Positions 57,293 to 64,000 of a stretch of DNA of 64,000 nt are shown here, one piece after another. The stretch covers positions 1-64,000 of the forward strand of contig CABZCA010000004.1 in NCBI GenBank assembly GCA_902524115.1, read 5' to 3'. The position numbers and the translations under genes were made by a program. The notes below the pieces were generated by a model, which was given only the letters and a program-made list of their open reading frames with translations, did not search any database and had not been told where the DNA came from. Every line of letters begins with the position of its first letter. Positions within the stretch are counted from its first letter, which is position 1. This DNA is from an uncultured Pelagibacteraceae bacterium (lineage in GTDB: Bacteria; Pseudomonadota; Alphaproteobacteria; Pelagibacterales; Pelagibacteraceae).

Positions 57293-58153
57293 TTAAACTT
57301 TGTTTATTTTATCTGCTATCAATATTTTTCTTTTCATTTCTCGAAGGACAGGCTTTTCTATGAGTTTACCGTCGATGACTACTAGACCTGTATTTGAATT
57401 ATTAAATTCTTCTAAAATTTTTTTAGCCTTGATAATTTCATCTTGAGGTGGTGTAAATACTTCATTTAAAATTCTAATTTGTTTTGGATGAATGGAACCC
57501 TTTCCAGTAAAGCCTAAGTTTCTTACTTGTTCAGCCTCTTTCCTCATTCCCTCCATATTCTCTAAATCTAAATAAGGTACATCTATTACATCTACACCAA
57601 CACTTGCACCTGCATGAACTAATTTAGATCTCGCATAGACAAGATTTTCCCATTTATTTTCAACTCTTAGCTCAGCTGCCATATCAACTCCACCAAAATA
57701 TAGAGCAACTATTCTTTTACTGGCATGAGCAATATTATAAATATTTTCTAAAGCCTCATTTGTTTCCATTATTACATGAAGATCCGTATCTAAATTACAG
57801 TCTGTTAAAAGATCATCTATAAACGTTATTTCATCTGGAGTTTTAACCTTCGGTAACATGATAGCCTTTAGATTTATTTTGCTAGATATAAAAGCTTCTA
57901 AATCTAAAAGACCAAACTTTGTTCTTTGATTATTTAATCTGACAACTAACTCTACATCATTTTTTACTTCGAGAGTTTTTAGAGCCTCTATAGTATTTTT
58001 TCTAGCTTCTGCTTTATCATTGATTGCTATCCCATCCTCTAATTCAATACAAACCATGTCTGCACCTGATGCAATTGCTTTAGGAAACATTTCTGGATGA
58101 AGTCCAGGTGTAAAAATAAAACTTCGTCTTACTTTTAATTTGTTCAAGTCCAT
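57293..58153 (-). CDS. HpcH/HpaI aldolase/CitE-family lyase
   Basis: 286 residues of the CitE-like barrel. VRRSFIFTPGLHPEMFPKAIASGADMVCIELEDGIA is the classical start, and VDMAAELRVENKWENLVYARSKLVHAG and GFTGKGSIHPKQI follow. Metal ligands Glu and Asp are in the usual places. Members are beta-methylmalyl/malyl-CoA lyases or CoA thioesterases. It starts one base before the class II aldolase stop, so both are on one message. Confidence 0.88.
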   Translation of the reverse strand: MDLNKLKVRRSFIFTPGLHPEMFPKAIASGADMVCIELEDGIAINDKAEARKNTIEALKTLEVKNDVELVVRLNNQRTKFGLLDLEAFISSKINLKAIMLPKVKTPDEITFIDDLLTDCNLDTDLHVIMETNEALENIYNIAHASKRIVALYFGGVDMAAELRVENKWENLVYARSKLVHAGASVGVDVIDVPYLDLENMEGMRKEAEQVRNLGFTGKGSIHPKQIRILNEVFTPPQDEIIKAKKILEEFNNSNTGLVVIDGKLIEKPVLREMKRKILIADKINKV

Positions 58154-58879
58154 TTAATTTTTGTAATCAGGTTCTTCTTTATCTAAAATTAATCTTATTT
58201 GAGATAGGAATAGATTTGCAAAATCAGTTGGAAAGTTTGCATGTTCTTCTGCGGTTTTCTCTGCAACTTCATGGCTGACCACATTAAGTTCTTGGTTTGT
58301 TGAAAGAGCTGTAAGATATGTTTGTGCCGCTCTTTCAAAATAATAAAGAGAATTAAAACCTTCAGCCACAGTTTCTCCTGTTGTTAAAATTCCATGATTT
58401 GCGAGTAACATGTGCTGTTTATTCCCAAGAGAATTCGCCATTTTATTGGATTCGTCCTCAAGTCCTAAACCTCCAAATTCATTGTATGTAGATACTCTAT
58501 TATAAAACATCATCGTATTTTGATCGATTGGTTTCAAGACTGGGTCTTTTAGCGTAGAAAGAGCAGTTGCATATTTAGAATGGACATGAAAAATACATCT
58601 TGCGTGTGGAGCTTTTTCATGAATTGCACCATGGATATATAAAGCTGTCGGATCAATAACGTCTGGCTTATTCTTCAACTCATCTTTATTTTCTTTAGTT
58701 ACTAAGATCAAATCACTAGCCTTCATTCTACTAAAATGAATACCTGCTTTATTGCAGTAAAAATCAGATGTACCAGGTATGCATGCACTAAAATGGTTTG
58801 CAACTCCCTCATGCATATTAAGTCTAGCCGTCCATCTAAAAGTTGCAGCTAAATCCTTCTGTAATTCTGATATTTCCAT
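58154..58879 (-). CDS. Class II aldolase/adducin-family protein
   Basis: 241 residues. Zinc ligands are His98 and His100 in CIFHVHSKYATAL and His162 in LLANHGILTTG. The start FRWTARLNMHEGVANHFSACIPG is typical of the adducin-like subgroup. Members include fuculose-phosphate aldolase and 3-dehydro-carboxylate decarboxylases; the substrate here is unclear. First gene of the minus arm, 35 bases from the divergent BKACE start. Confidence 0.87.
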   Translation of the reverse strand: MEISELQKDLAATFRWTARLNMHEGVANHFSACIPGTSDFYCNKAGIHFSRMKASDLILVTKENKDELKNKPDVIDPTALYIHGAIHEKAPHARCIFHVHSKYATALSTLKDPVLKPIDQNTMMFYNRVSTYNEFGGLGLEDESNKMANSLGNKQHMLLANHGILTTGETVAEGFNSLYYFERAAQTYLTALSTNQELNVVSHEVAEKTAEEHANFPTDFANLFLSQIRLILDKEEPDYKN

Positions 58880-58914
58880 TTGTATGATTTTAAAATATAG
58901 TTGAAAAATAAATT

Positions 58915-59802
58915 ATGAACAACAACGTTTTTGTATCATGTGCTGTAACAGGGTCAGGCGATACCGCAAGTAAACACCCTGACTTACCAAAAACTCCAGA
59001 ACAAATAGCTAAATCAGCAATAGAGGCAGCAAAAGCTGGAGCAGCAATTGCACATATTCATGTTAGAGAAGAAGATGGAACACCAAGTAGAAGGTTGGAA
59101 TTATATAAAGAGGTAGTTGATAGAATTAGATCAAGTGAAACCGATGTAATTTTAAACTTAACTACTGGGATGGGTGGAGATTTGGACATAGGACAAGGAA
59201 AAAACCCACTAGATTTTGGCCCTATGACAGACATGGCAAATGTTATGGAAAGAATAGCTAATGCAGAACAATTTTTACCAGAAATTTGCACATTAGATGC
59301 TGGAACATTAAACTTTGGTGATGGTTCAGTCATTACAGTTAATACTCCTAATGATTTAAGAAAAGCTGCAAAAAAATTACAGGAAATAAAAGTTAAACCA
59401 GAGATAGAGGCATTTGATTTAGGAAATATGTGGTTTGGCTCTCAATTATATAAAGAAGGTTTGTTAGATGATCCTCCAATGTTTCAAATGTGTTTAGGTA
59501 TTCCTTGGGGAGCTCCAGCTACTCCGTTAGCAATGCAAGCAATGAAAGATATAATGCCAGAACAAGGAGTGTGGTCAGGCTTTGCAATATCAAAAAATGA
59601 AATGCCTTTTGTAGCACAAACAGTTGTTATGGGTGGAAACCCAAGAGTTGGTTTAGAAGATAATTTGTATATATCAAAAGGTAAACTTGCAACCAATGCT
59701 CAGTTAGTTGAAAAAGCAATCAGAATTGTAACAGATCTTGGTGCATCAATAATGACTGCAGAAGAAACAAGGAAAAAATTAAAGCTTGTTAAACACAAGT
59801 AA
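58915..59802 (+). CDS. BKACE beta-keto acid cleavage enzyme (DUF849), 3-dehydrocarnitine type
   Basis: 295-residue zinc-dependent enzyme that swaps a beta-keto acid with acetyl-CoA to give an acyl-CoA and acetoacetate. Start: VFVSCAVTGSGDTASKHPDLPKTPEQIA. Zinc ligands are His47 and His49 in AHIHVREEDGTPSRR, with the Glu in EIEAFDLGNMWFG. The sequence looks like the 3-dehydrocarnitine subgroup, and the next gene is a carnitine-dehydrogenase-like enzyme, which fits. It overlaps that gene by one base. Confidence 0.9.
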   Translation: MNNNVFVSCAVTGSGDTASKHPDLPKTPEQIAKSAIEAAKAGAAIAHIHVREEDGTPSRRLELYKEVVDRIRSSETDVILNLTTGMGGDLDIGQGKNPLDFGPMTDMANVMERIANAEQFLPEICTLDAGTLNFGDGSVITVNTPNDLRKAAKKLQEIKVKPEIEAFDLGNMWFGSQLYKEGLLDDPPMFQMCLGIPWGAPATPLAMQAMKDIMPEQGVWSGFAISKNEMPFVAQTVVMGGNPRVGLEDNLYISKGKLATNAQLVEKAIRIVTDLGASIMTAEETRKKLKLVKHK

Positions 59803-60746
59803 TGTCCAAAATTAAAAAAGTTGCAATAATTGGCACAGGAGTAATTGGAGTAGGGTGGACAATAAGACTCTTAGCTCACAACATAAAAGTTTTAGCATAC
59901 GATAAAAATTTAATTCAAAGGAATAGCTTAATCCAAGAAATAAAAAGAGCTGTACCTTTTGTAAAAAAACTATTTAATAAAAAAAAGATAAATTTAAATA
60001 ATTTAAAGTTTTTTTCTTCTTTAGAGAGTACTGTTAAAGATGCAGATCTAATCCAAGAATGTGCTCCTGAAAACTATAAACTTAAAACTCAATTAATAAG
60101 TCAAATTTCAAATTATTGTAAACCTGAGGTTTTGATATCGTCAAGCTCATCTGGATTACTTCCCTCAAGAATTTTTTCAAAATGTAAAAATAATAAAAGA
60201 TGTATCATTGCCCATCCATTCAATCCTGTTTATTTACTACCTTTAGTTGAAATAGTTCCAGGAAAAAAAACAAGTTCTAAATCATTAAATGCAGCAAATA
60301 AATTTTATAAATCGATCTCAATGAACCCAATTACCCTTAAAAAGGAGCTGCCAGGATATCTATCTGATAGACTGCAAGAAGCTTTATGGAGAGAAGCACT
60401 ACATATTATAAATGAAGGGTATGCCTCAACAGAGGATTTAGATAGAGCTATTGAGGACGGTCCAGGCTTAAGATACTCATTAATGGGAACATTTTTAACT
60501 TTTCATTTAGCAGGAGGAAAAGCTGGAATGAAACATATGCTTGAACAATTTGGGCCCGCATTAAAACTCCCATGGACTAAGCTTAAAGCACCAAAATTAT
60601 CAAAAAAACTCTCAGAAAGATTGATTTCTGGTACAAAAAAGCAAGCAAAAGGAAAGTCAATCAATCAATTATCAAATATTAGAGATGAGTATTTAGTCAA
60701 CTTACAAAACCTTAGAAAAAAATATGAAAATAAAATTAGAAAATAG
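59802..60746 (+). CDS. 3-hydroxyacyl-CoA dehydrogenase-family protein, L-carnitine dehydrogenase-like
   Basis: 314 residues. The NAD motif is KVAIIGTGVIGVGWTIRLLAHNIKVLAYD, with the helix block IQECAPENYKLKTQLISQI. IIAHPFNPVYLLPLVEIVPG is the catalytic His region. The C-terminal domain has DRLQEALWREALHIINEGYASTEDLDRAIEDGPGLRYSLMG, as in carnitine dehydrogenase. It would oxidise L-carnitine to 3-dehydrocarnitine, the BKACE substrate. The thioesterase domain fused in some relatives is absent; a separate gene at 56.8 kb supplies it. Confidence 0.87.
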   Translation: MSKIKKVAIIGTGVIGVGWTIRLLAHNIKVLAYDKNLIQRNSLIQEIKRAVPFVKKLFNKKKINLNNLKFFSSLESTVKDADLIQECAPENYKLKTQLISQISNYCKPEVLISSSSSGLLPSRIFSKCKNNKRCIIAHPFNPVYLLPLVEIVPGKKTSSKSLNAANKFYKSISMNPITLKKELPGYLSDRLQEALWREALHIINEGYASTEDLDRAIEDGPGLRYSLMGTFLTFHLAGGKAGMKHMLEQFGPALKLPWTKLKAPKLSKKLSERLISGTKKQAKGKSINQLSNIRDEYLVNLQNLRKKYENKIRK

Positions 60747-60782
60747 ATATCTAAAAAAAACTTAAAATGGTAATTTATTTAT

Positions 60783-61817
60783 ATGGATTTTAATCATTTT
60801 TTAACAAGTTACATGCCAGACTCAAGCATAGGTTCAAGTCAGCATTTTAAAAATATGCTTGAAGAATGTGTAACTGCTGAAAAACTTGGTTATGCAACGG
60901 TATCAATACCAGAGCATCATTTAATTAACTTACTAATGATGCCATCACCATTACAGATGGCTGTAAAGATTGCATCAGTTACAAAAAATATTAAAATAAC
61001 AACAGGGATAGTTGTTTTGCCTCTGCACGATATGAGAACATATGCTGGTGAAGTAGCTACTGCTGATATATTAACTGATGGAAGATTAATCTTAGGTGTA
61101 GGAAGAGGTGCATTTCCGTGGGAAATGAAGAGACTAGGCACACCAATAGAACAATCAAAAGAAAAATTTGTAGAGTCTTTAGAAGTTCTACAACTATTAT
61201 TAAAAAATAAAGAAGTTTCGTATAAAGGCAAATACTATAACTTCGAGCCATTAACTATAATGCCTCGACCCATAAGCAATCCAATACCAATGATGGTTGC
61301 CGCAATGAATTTAGAAAGTATAAAAGATGCAGCTTCAAGAGGATTTCATGTTCAATCAACAGTATTATCAGGTACAAAAGATCTTTTATTAAGTAGAGTT
61401 AATGCATTTAAAGAAGGGTGTGCTCAGTTAGGTGAAAAAGGTAAGTTACTCAAACTTTCCATGCAACGAATGGCTTATCTAGCAAAAGATGAAAATGAAG
61501 CTAGAGAGAAAACAAAACTTGCTTACGAATATTACAAAAGATTTGATAATATGTTTACAGGACCAGGAAAAGTAAAAGAGGGGAATATAGAGGCTTTACC
61601 AAGAAAACAAACTTTAGAAGAATTAAAAGAAAATCTTTTAATTTGCCCTTTAAATGAAATGATCGACAAACTTAGTGTTTATGCTGAATCAGGAGTTGAT
61701 GAGGTAATTCTTAGTTCAAGTTTTGGACAATCACAAGAAGACCTAATAGAGTCAATCTATAGAATTGGTGAAAACGTAATCCCTTATTTTAAAAAATCTA
61801 ATATACAAGTAGCTTAA
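60783..61817 (+). CDS. LLM-class flavin-dependent oxidoreductase (luciferase-like)
   Basis: 344 residues of the luciferase-like fold. MLEECVTAEKLGYATVSIPEHHLINLLMMPSPLQMAVKIASVTKNIKITTGIVVLPLHDMR is the N-terminal barrel, and DILTDGRLILGVGRGAFPWEMKRLG the FMN core. It is the second LLM gene of the region and again pairs with an alpha/beta hydrolase, here six bases downstream. The substrate is unknown. Start ATG 60783 follows a 36-base gap. Confidence 0.89.
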   Translation: MDFNHFLTSYMPDSSIGSSQHFKNMLEECVTAEKLGYATVSIPEHHLINLLMMPSPLQMAVKIASVTKNIKITTGIVVLPLHDMRTYAGEVATADILTDGRLILGVGRGAFPWEMKRLGTPIEQSKEKFVESLEVLQLLLKNKEVSYKGKYYNFEPLTIMPRPISNPIPMMVAAMNLESIKDAASRGFHVQSTVLSGTKDLLLSRVNAFKEGCAQLGEKGKLLKLSMQRMAYLAKDENEAREKTKLAYEYYKRFDNMFTGPGKVKEGNIEALPRKQTLEELKENLLICPLNEMIDKLSVYAESGVDEVILSSSFGQSQEDLIESIYRIGENVIPYFKKSNIQVA

Positions 61818-61823
61818 ATATCT

Positions 61824-62594
61824 ATGAGCATCATAGATTGCAATTACTCAGTTACAGGATCAGGGCCTGCAATATTTTTAACTCATGGAGTTGGAGGTGC
61901 AGAAGATGCATGGAGATTTATAACTCCAAAACTTAAAAGCATGTTTACAGTTGTGACATATGATTTAAGAGGTCATGGAAAATCACCTGTAGATAATAAA
62001 GATTTTAATTTAGATGACCTTGTATTAGATCTAGAAAGAGTAAGAGAAAAGACAAACATCCAAAAAGCCCATTTTATGGGACATTCTTTAGGAGGCATGA
62101 TTGCCCCTGCTTATGCTAAAAAGTTTCCAGAAAGAGTTTTGTCAGTTGGCTTATTATCAACTGTTGCAGGAAGATCTGATGAAGATAAACAAAAAGTGTG
62201 GAGTGTCATTTCAGATCTAAAAGATAAGGGCGTTGAACAAACATTAAAAAATCTTACTAACAGATGGTTTACAGACAATTTTATTGAAAAAAATCCAGAC
62301 CTGGTATCTAGGAGATTAAAACAAGTAATAGATACAGATAAAGATGTATTTATAAATGTTTTTAAAATTTATGCGGAAACCGAGATGATCTCTTGGTTAA
62401 AAGATATAAAGAAACCCTGCCTATTTATGACAGGTGAAAACGATGGTGGATGCACTCCATCTCATAATAAAAAAATGTCAAACGAGGTAAAAGATTCTAA
62501 ATTAGTTATTATACCAGAGGTAAAACACTCTTTTTTGATAGAGGTACCTGAGCAAATAGCAAATAACTTAATAGAATTTATTGAAAATATTTAA
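61824..62594 (+). CDS. Alpha/beta-fold hydrolase (3-oxoadipate enol-lactonase-like)
   Basis: 256 residues, paralogous to the hydrolase at 48.1 kb. The oxyanion segment is LTHGVGGAEDAWRFI, the nucleophile Ser88 in GHSLGG, the acid in GENDGGCTP and the His in PEVKHSFLIEVPEQIA. The shared cap segment RWFTDNFIEKNP supports common descent and perhaps related substrates. Last gene of the plus arm; the next gene is convergent. Confidence 0.88.
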   Translation: MSIIDCNYSVTGSGPAIFLTHGVGGAEDAWRFITPKLKSMFTVVTYDLRGHGKSPVDNKDFNLDDLVLDLERVREKTNIQKAHFMGHSLGGMIAPAYAKKFPERVLSVGLLSTVAGRSDEDKQKVWSVISDLKDKGVEQTLKNLTNRWFTDNFIEKNPDLVSRRLKQVIDTDKDVFINVFKIYAETEMISWLKDIKKPCLFMTGENDGGCTPSHNKKMSNEVKDSKLVIIPEVKHSFLIEVPEQIANNLIEFIENI

Positions 62595-62598
62595 AGCT

Positions 62599-63384
62599 CT
62601 AATGCATTCTTAAAGTGTTACCATCAACGCCAACTACTTGACCAGAAATTCTAGAAGACTCATCGGATATTAAATAACAACACATTTTACCAATATCTTT
62701 CTCGTAAACCCAAGTATTAAGAGAAGTCATAGAAACGAATTCACTCTCCACAGCTTTTTTTGAAATTTTCAAAAATTTAGCTTTATCTCTAATAACTCTT
62801 CCCATCCTATCTCCTTTTACAGTCCCTGGACAAATTGCGTTTACTCTAATTTTAAACTTTCCTAATTCCATTGCTAAAGTTTTTGTCATTCCTACCACCG
62901 CCCATTTACTTGCTGAGTACGGAGACCTTAACGGAAATCCAAATATACCTGCTGTAGAAGATAGATTAACTACTGACCCACCTTTATTTTTTTTTAACAT
63001 TGGGATTGCTAATTTTGAAAAAATAAAATGACTAATTACATTTATCTTTAAAGTTTGTTCCCAATCTTTTATTTTAAGTTTGTCCATAGTTCCTGTTGGT
63101 CCTGCAACCCCAACATTATTAATTAGTGCATCAATCTTTTGTGTTTTTTTTTTAATTTCTTTAAAGAAATTTATTACATCGTTTTCATTTGAAGCATCGC
63201 AATGAAAAGAAAACAACCTTTTATTATTCAAAGGATTTTTTTTTAATTTATTTATGGATTTTTTATCGACATCACAAACGAATACCTTCGCACCTTTTTC
63301 AAGACACTCCTTTGCTGTTGCCCATCCAATTCCTGATGCCCCAGCAGAGATAATTATTTTTTTATTTTTGAAGTTGTATGACAT
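62599..63384 (-). CDS. Short-chain dehydrogenase/reductase
   Basis: 261 residues of the classical SDR fold. The cofactor motif is ISAGASGIGWATA (usual TGxxxGxG with Ser-Ala), followed by LINNVGVAG. The catalytic residues are the Ser in VVNLSSTAGIFG and YSASK. Asp in CDVDKKS suggests NAD. The substrate is unknown. It overlaps the upstream oxygenase by one base and so probably forms an operon with it. Confidence 0.92.
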   Translation of the reverse strand: MSYNFKNKKIIISAGASGIGWATAKECLEKGAKVFVCDVDKKSINKLKKNPLNNKRLFSFHCDASNENDVINFFKEIKKKTQKIDALINNVGVAGPTGTMDKLKIKDWEQTLKINVISHFIFSKLAIPMLKKNKGGSVVNLSSTAGIFGFPLRSPYSASKWAVVGMTKTLAMELGKFKIRVNAICPGTVKGDRMGRVIRDKAKFLKISKKAVESEFVSMTSLNTWVYEKDIGKMCCYLISDESSRISGQVVGVDGNTLRMH

Positions 63385-64000
63385 TAATCAGTTAATCCAT
63401 CAGTTCTAACTTTATTTCTTTCTAAATGTATGGGCAATACTTTTCCATAAATTGCTTTTGAATGTTCGGGTGTATTCACTCTCCAGGGATCCAACACATA
63501 CGCAGGTATGCACATAAAACGTGATGTTTTTCCAATAACTTTAGTTACTCTATGCATAGTAAATCTACCTTTAAATATTTGTAAATCACCAGGTTCAAGC
63601 TCAAGTCGTTTTACTCTTGTTCGATCTCCATCTAGCACTTTCTTCACCTCATCAAATTTTTCGTTACCAGGTTCTCTTATGTTAGGACAATATTCAAATA
63701 TTCCTCCTTCTTCTGGTTTTTGGATCATTAGACTTAAAGTAAATTCACAACTGTCAAAATGCCATGGCAATATTCCATCAGGCTCCATAACATTATATGC
63801 ATGACAGGCCAAAGGATCAGCCCATCTATATATAGGTGCAATCCCTAAGCAGACAGATACAAATTTTAATAATTCCTCAGTTTCATAAAGAAATTTCATC
63901 TCCGAATTTTTTGCAAAACAATCTGAGTTTAAGTATCCATTAAATCTATCCATAAATATTCTTTTTGGGTGATCTTTGGGAAGAGTAGGATCATCTTTTG
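63384..64000 (-). CDS. HalD/BesD-like Fe(II)/2OG oxygenase, 5' partial
   Basis: The ORF track starts at an internal ATG (63953), but the frame stays open to the right edge. The extra residues DDPTLPKDHPKRIF look like genuine protein, so the true start lies beyond the window. Iron ligands are His and Asp in LPWHFDSCEFTLSLM and the distal His in GRFTMHRVTKV. BesD-type halogenases have Gly where this protein has Asp (HFD), so it is more likely a hydroxylase. Substrates in the family include free amino acids such as lysine. Specificity here is unknown. Confidence 0.85.
   Translation of the reverse strand, partial: KDDPTLPKDHPKRIFMDRFNGYLNSDCFAKNSEMKFLYETEELLKFVSVCLGIAPIYRWADPLACHAYNVMEPDGILPWHFDSCEFTLSLMIQKPEEGGIFEYCPNIREPGNEKFDEVKKVLDGDRTRVKRLELEPGDLQIFKGRFTMHRVTKVIGKTSRFMCIPAYVLDPWRVNTPEHSKAIYGKVLPIHLERNKVRTDGLTD

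Noticed and set aside
63384-64000. BesD-like protein as a new halogenase.
   Set aside because: The iron-binding motif is HFD with the Asp retained, so halide binding in place of the carboxylate is not expected.

Overview
The window looks like a chromosome segment from a SAR11-type alphaproteobacterium (Pelagibacterales or a close relative). The evidence is very high A+T, gaps of mostly 0-30 bp, many 1-8 bp gene overlaps, a circularly permuted two-piece tmRNA of the alphaproteobacterial kind, many ABC and DMT transporters for organic nitrogen, and no phage, insertion sequence or CRISPR. The assignment is inferred from content and style, not from a database search. No gene looks clearly frameshifted. 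The window cuts a gene at each edge.

Region 1 (1-24.8 kb) is conserved core. It holds glyQ-glyS-ppdK, nadC and nadA on the minus strand, tRNA-Leu(GAG), a minus-strand permuted tmRNA whose tag reads ANESYALAA, thyX, a short Mrp-type ATPase, hflK-hflC-DUF2065-Do protease, and miaA. It continues with the branched-chain amino acid genes ilvB-ilvH-ilvC-leuA and the rod-shape set mreB-mreC-mreD-PBP2-rodA.

Region 2 (24.9-31.9 kb) is a run of small metabolic genes: a DadA-like FAD oxidoreductase, an EamA transporter, a D-2-hydroxyacid dehydrogenase, a histone-deacetylase-like hydrolase, msrB, a DUF1479 oxygenase, a glutaredoxin, a DUF2805-type protein and a LysE exporter. The LysE gene is preceded by an inverted repeat that could hide its ribosome binding site.

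Region 3 (32-45.7 kb) carries two complete Liv-type branched-chain/amide ABC importers. The first is in order binding protein-H-M-G-F, followed by AzlC/AzlD exporter genes. The second is G-F-H-M with a LysE gene, and its likely binding protein is convergent. Between them lie a pentapeptide-repeat protein, a CsiD/GlaH-type glutarate hydroxylase and a ProC-like reductase.

Region 4 (45.8-64 kb) is accessory catabolism and the best place to look for an undescribed system. A six-gene minus-strand operon encodes a luciferase-like flavin monooxygenase, a TPP enzyme, a DUF1185 protein, an alpha/beta hydrolase, an aldehyde dehydrogenase and an EamA transporter. Next is a divergent pair of operons. The minus arm encodes a class II aldolase, CitE-like lyase, hot-dog thioesterase, TauD-like dioxygenase, GMC oxidoreductase, EamA transporter and an IPNS-like oxygenase. 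The plus arm encodes a BKACE enzyme, a carnitine-dehydrogenase-like enzyme, a second flavin monooxygenase and a second alpha/beta hydrolase. BKACE, dehydrogenase and thioesterase together match the known carnitine-to-glycine-betaine route. The window ends with a short-chain dehydrogenase and a 5'-partial HalD/BesD-like oxygenase. Five Fe(II)/2-oxoglutarate oxygenases of different subfamilies occur between 29 and 64 kb.
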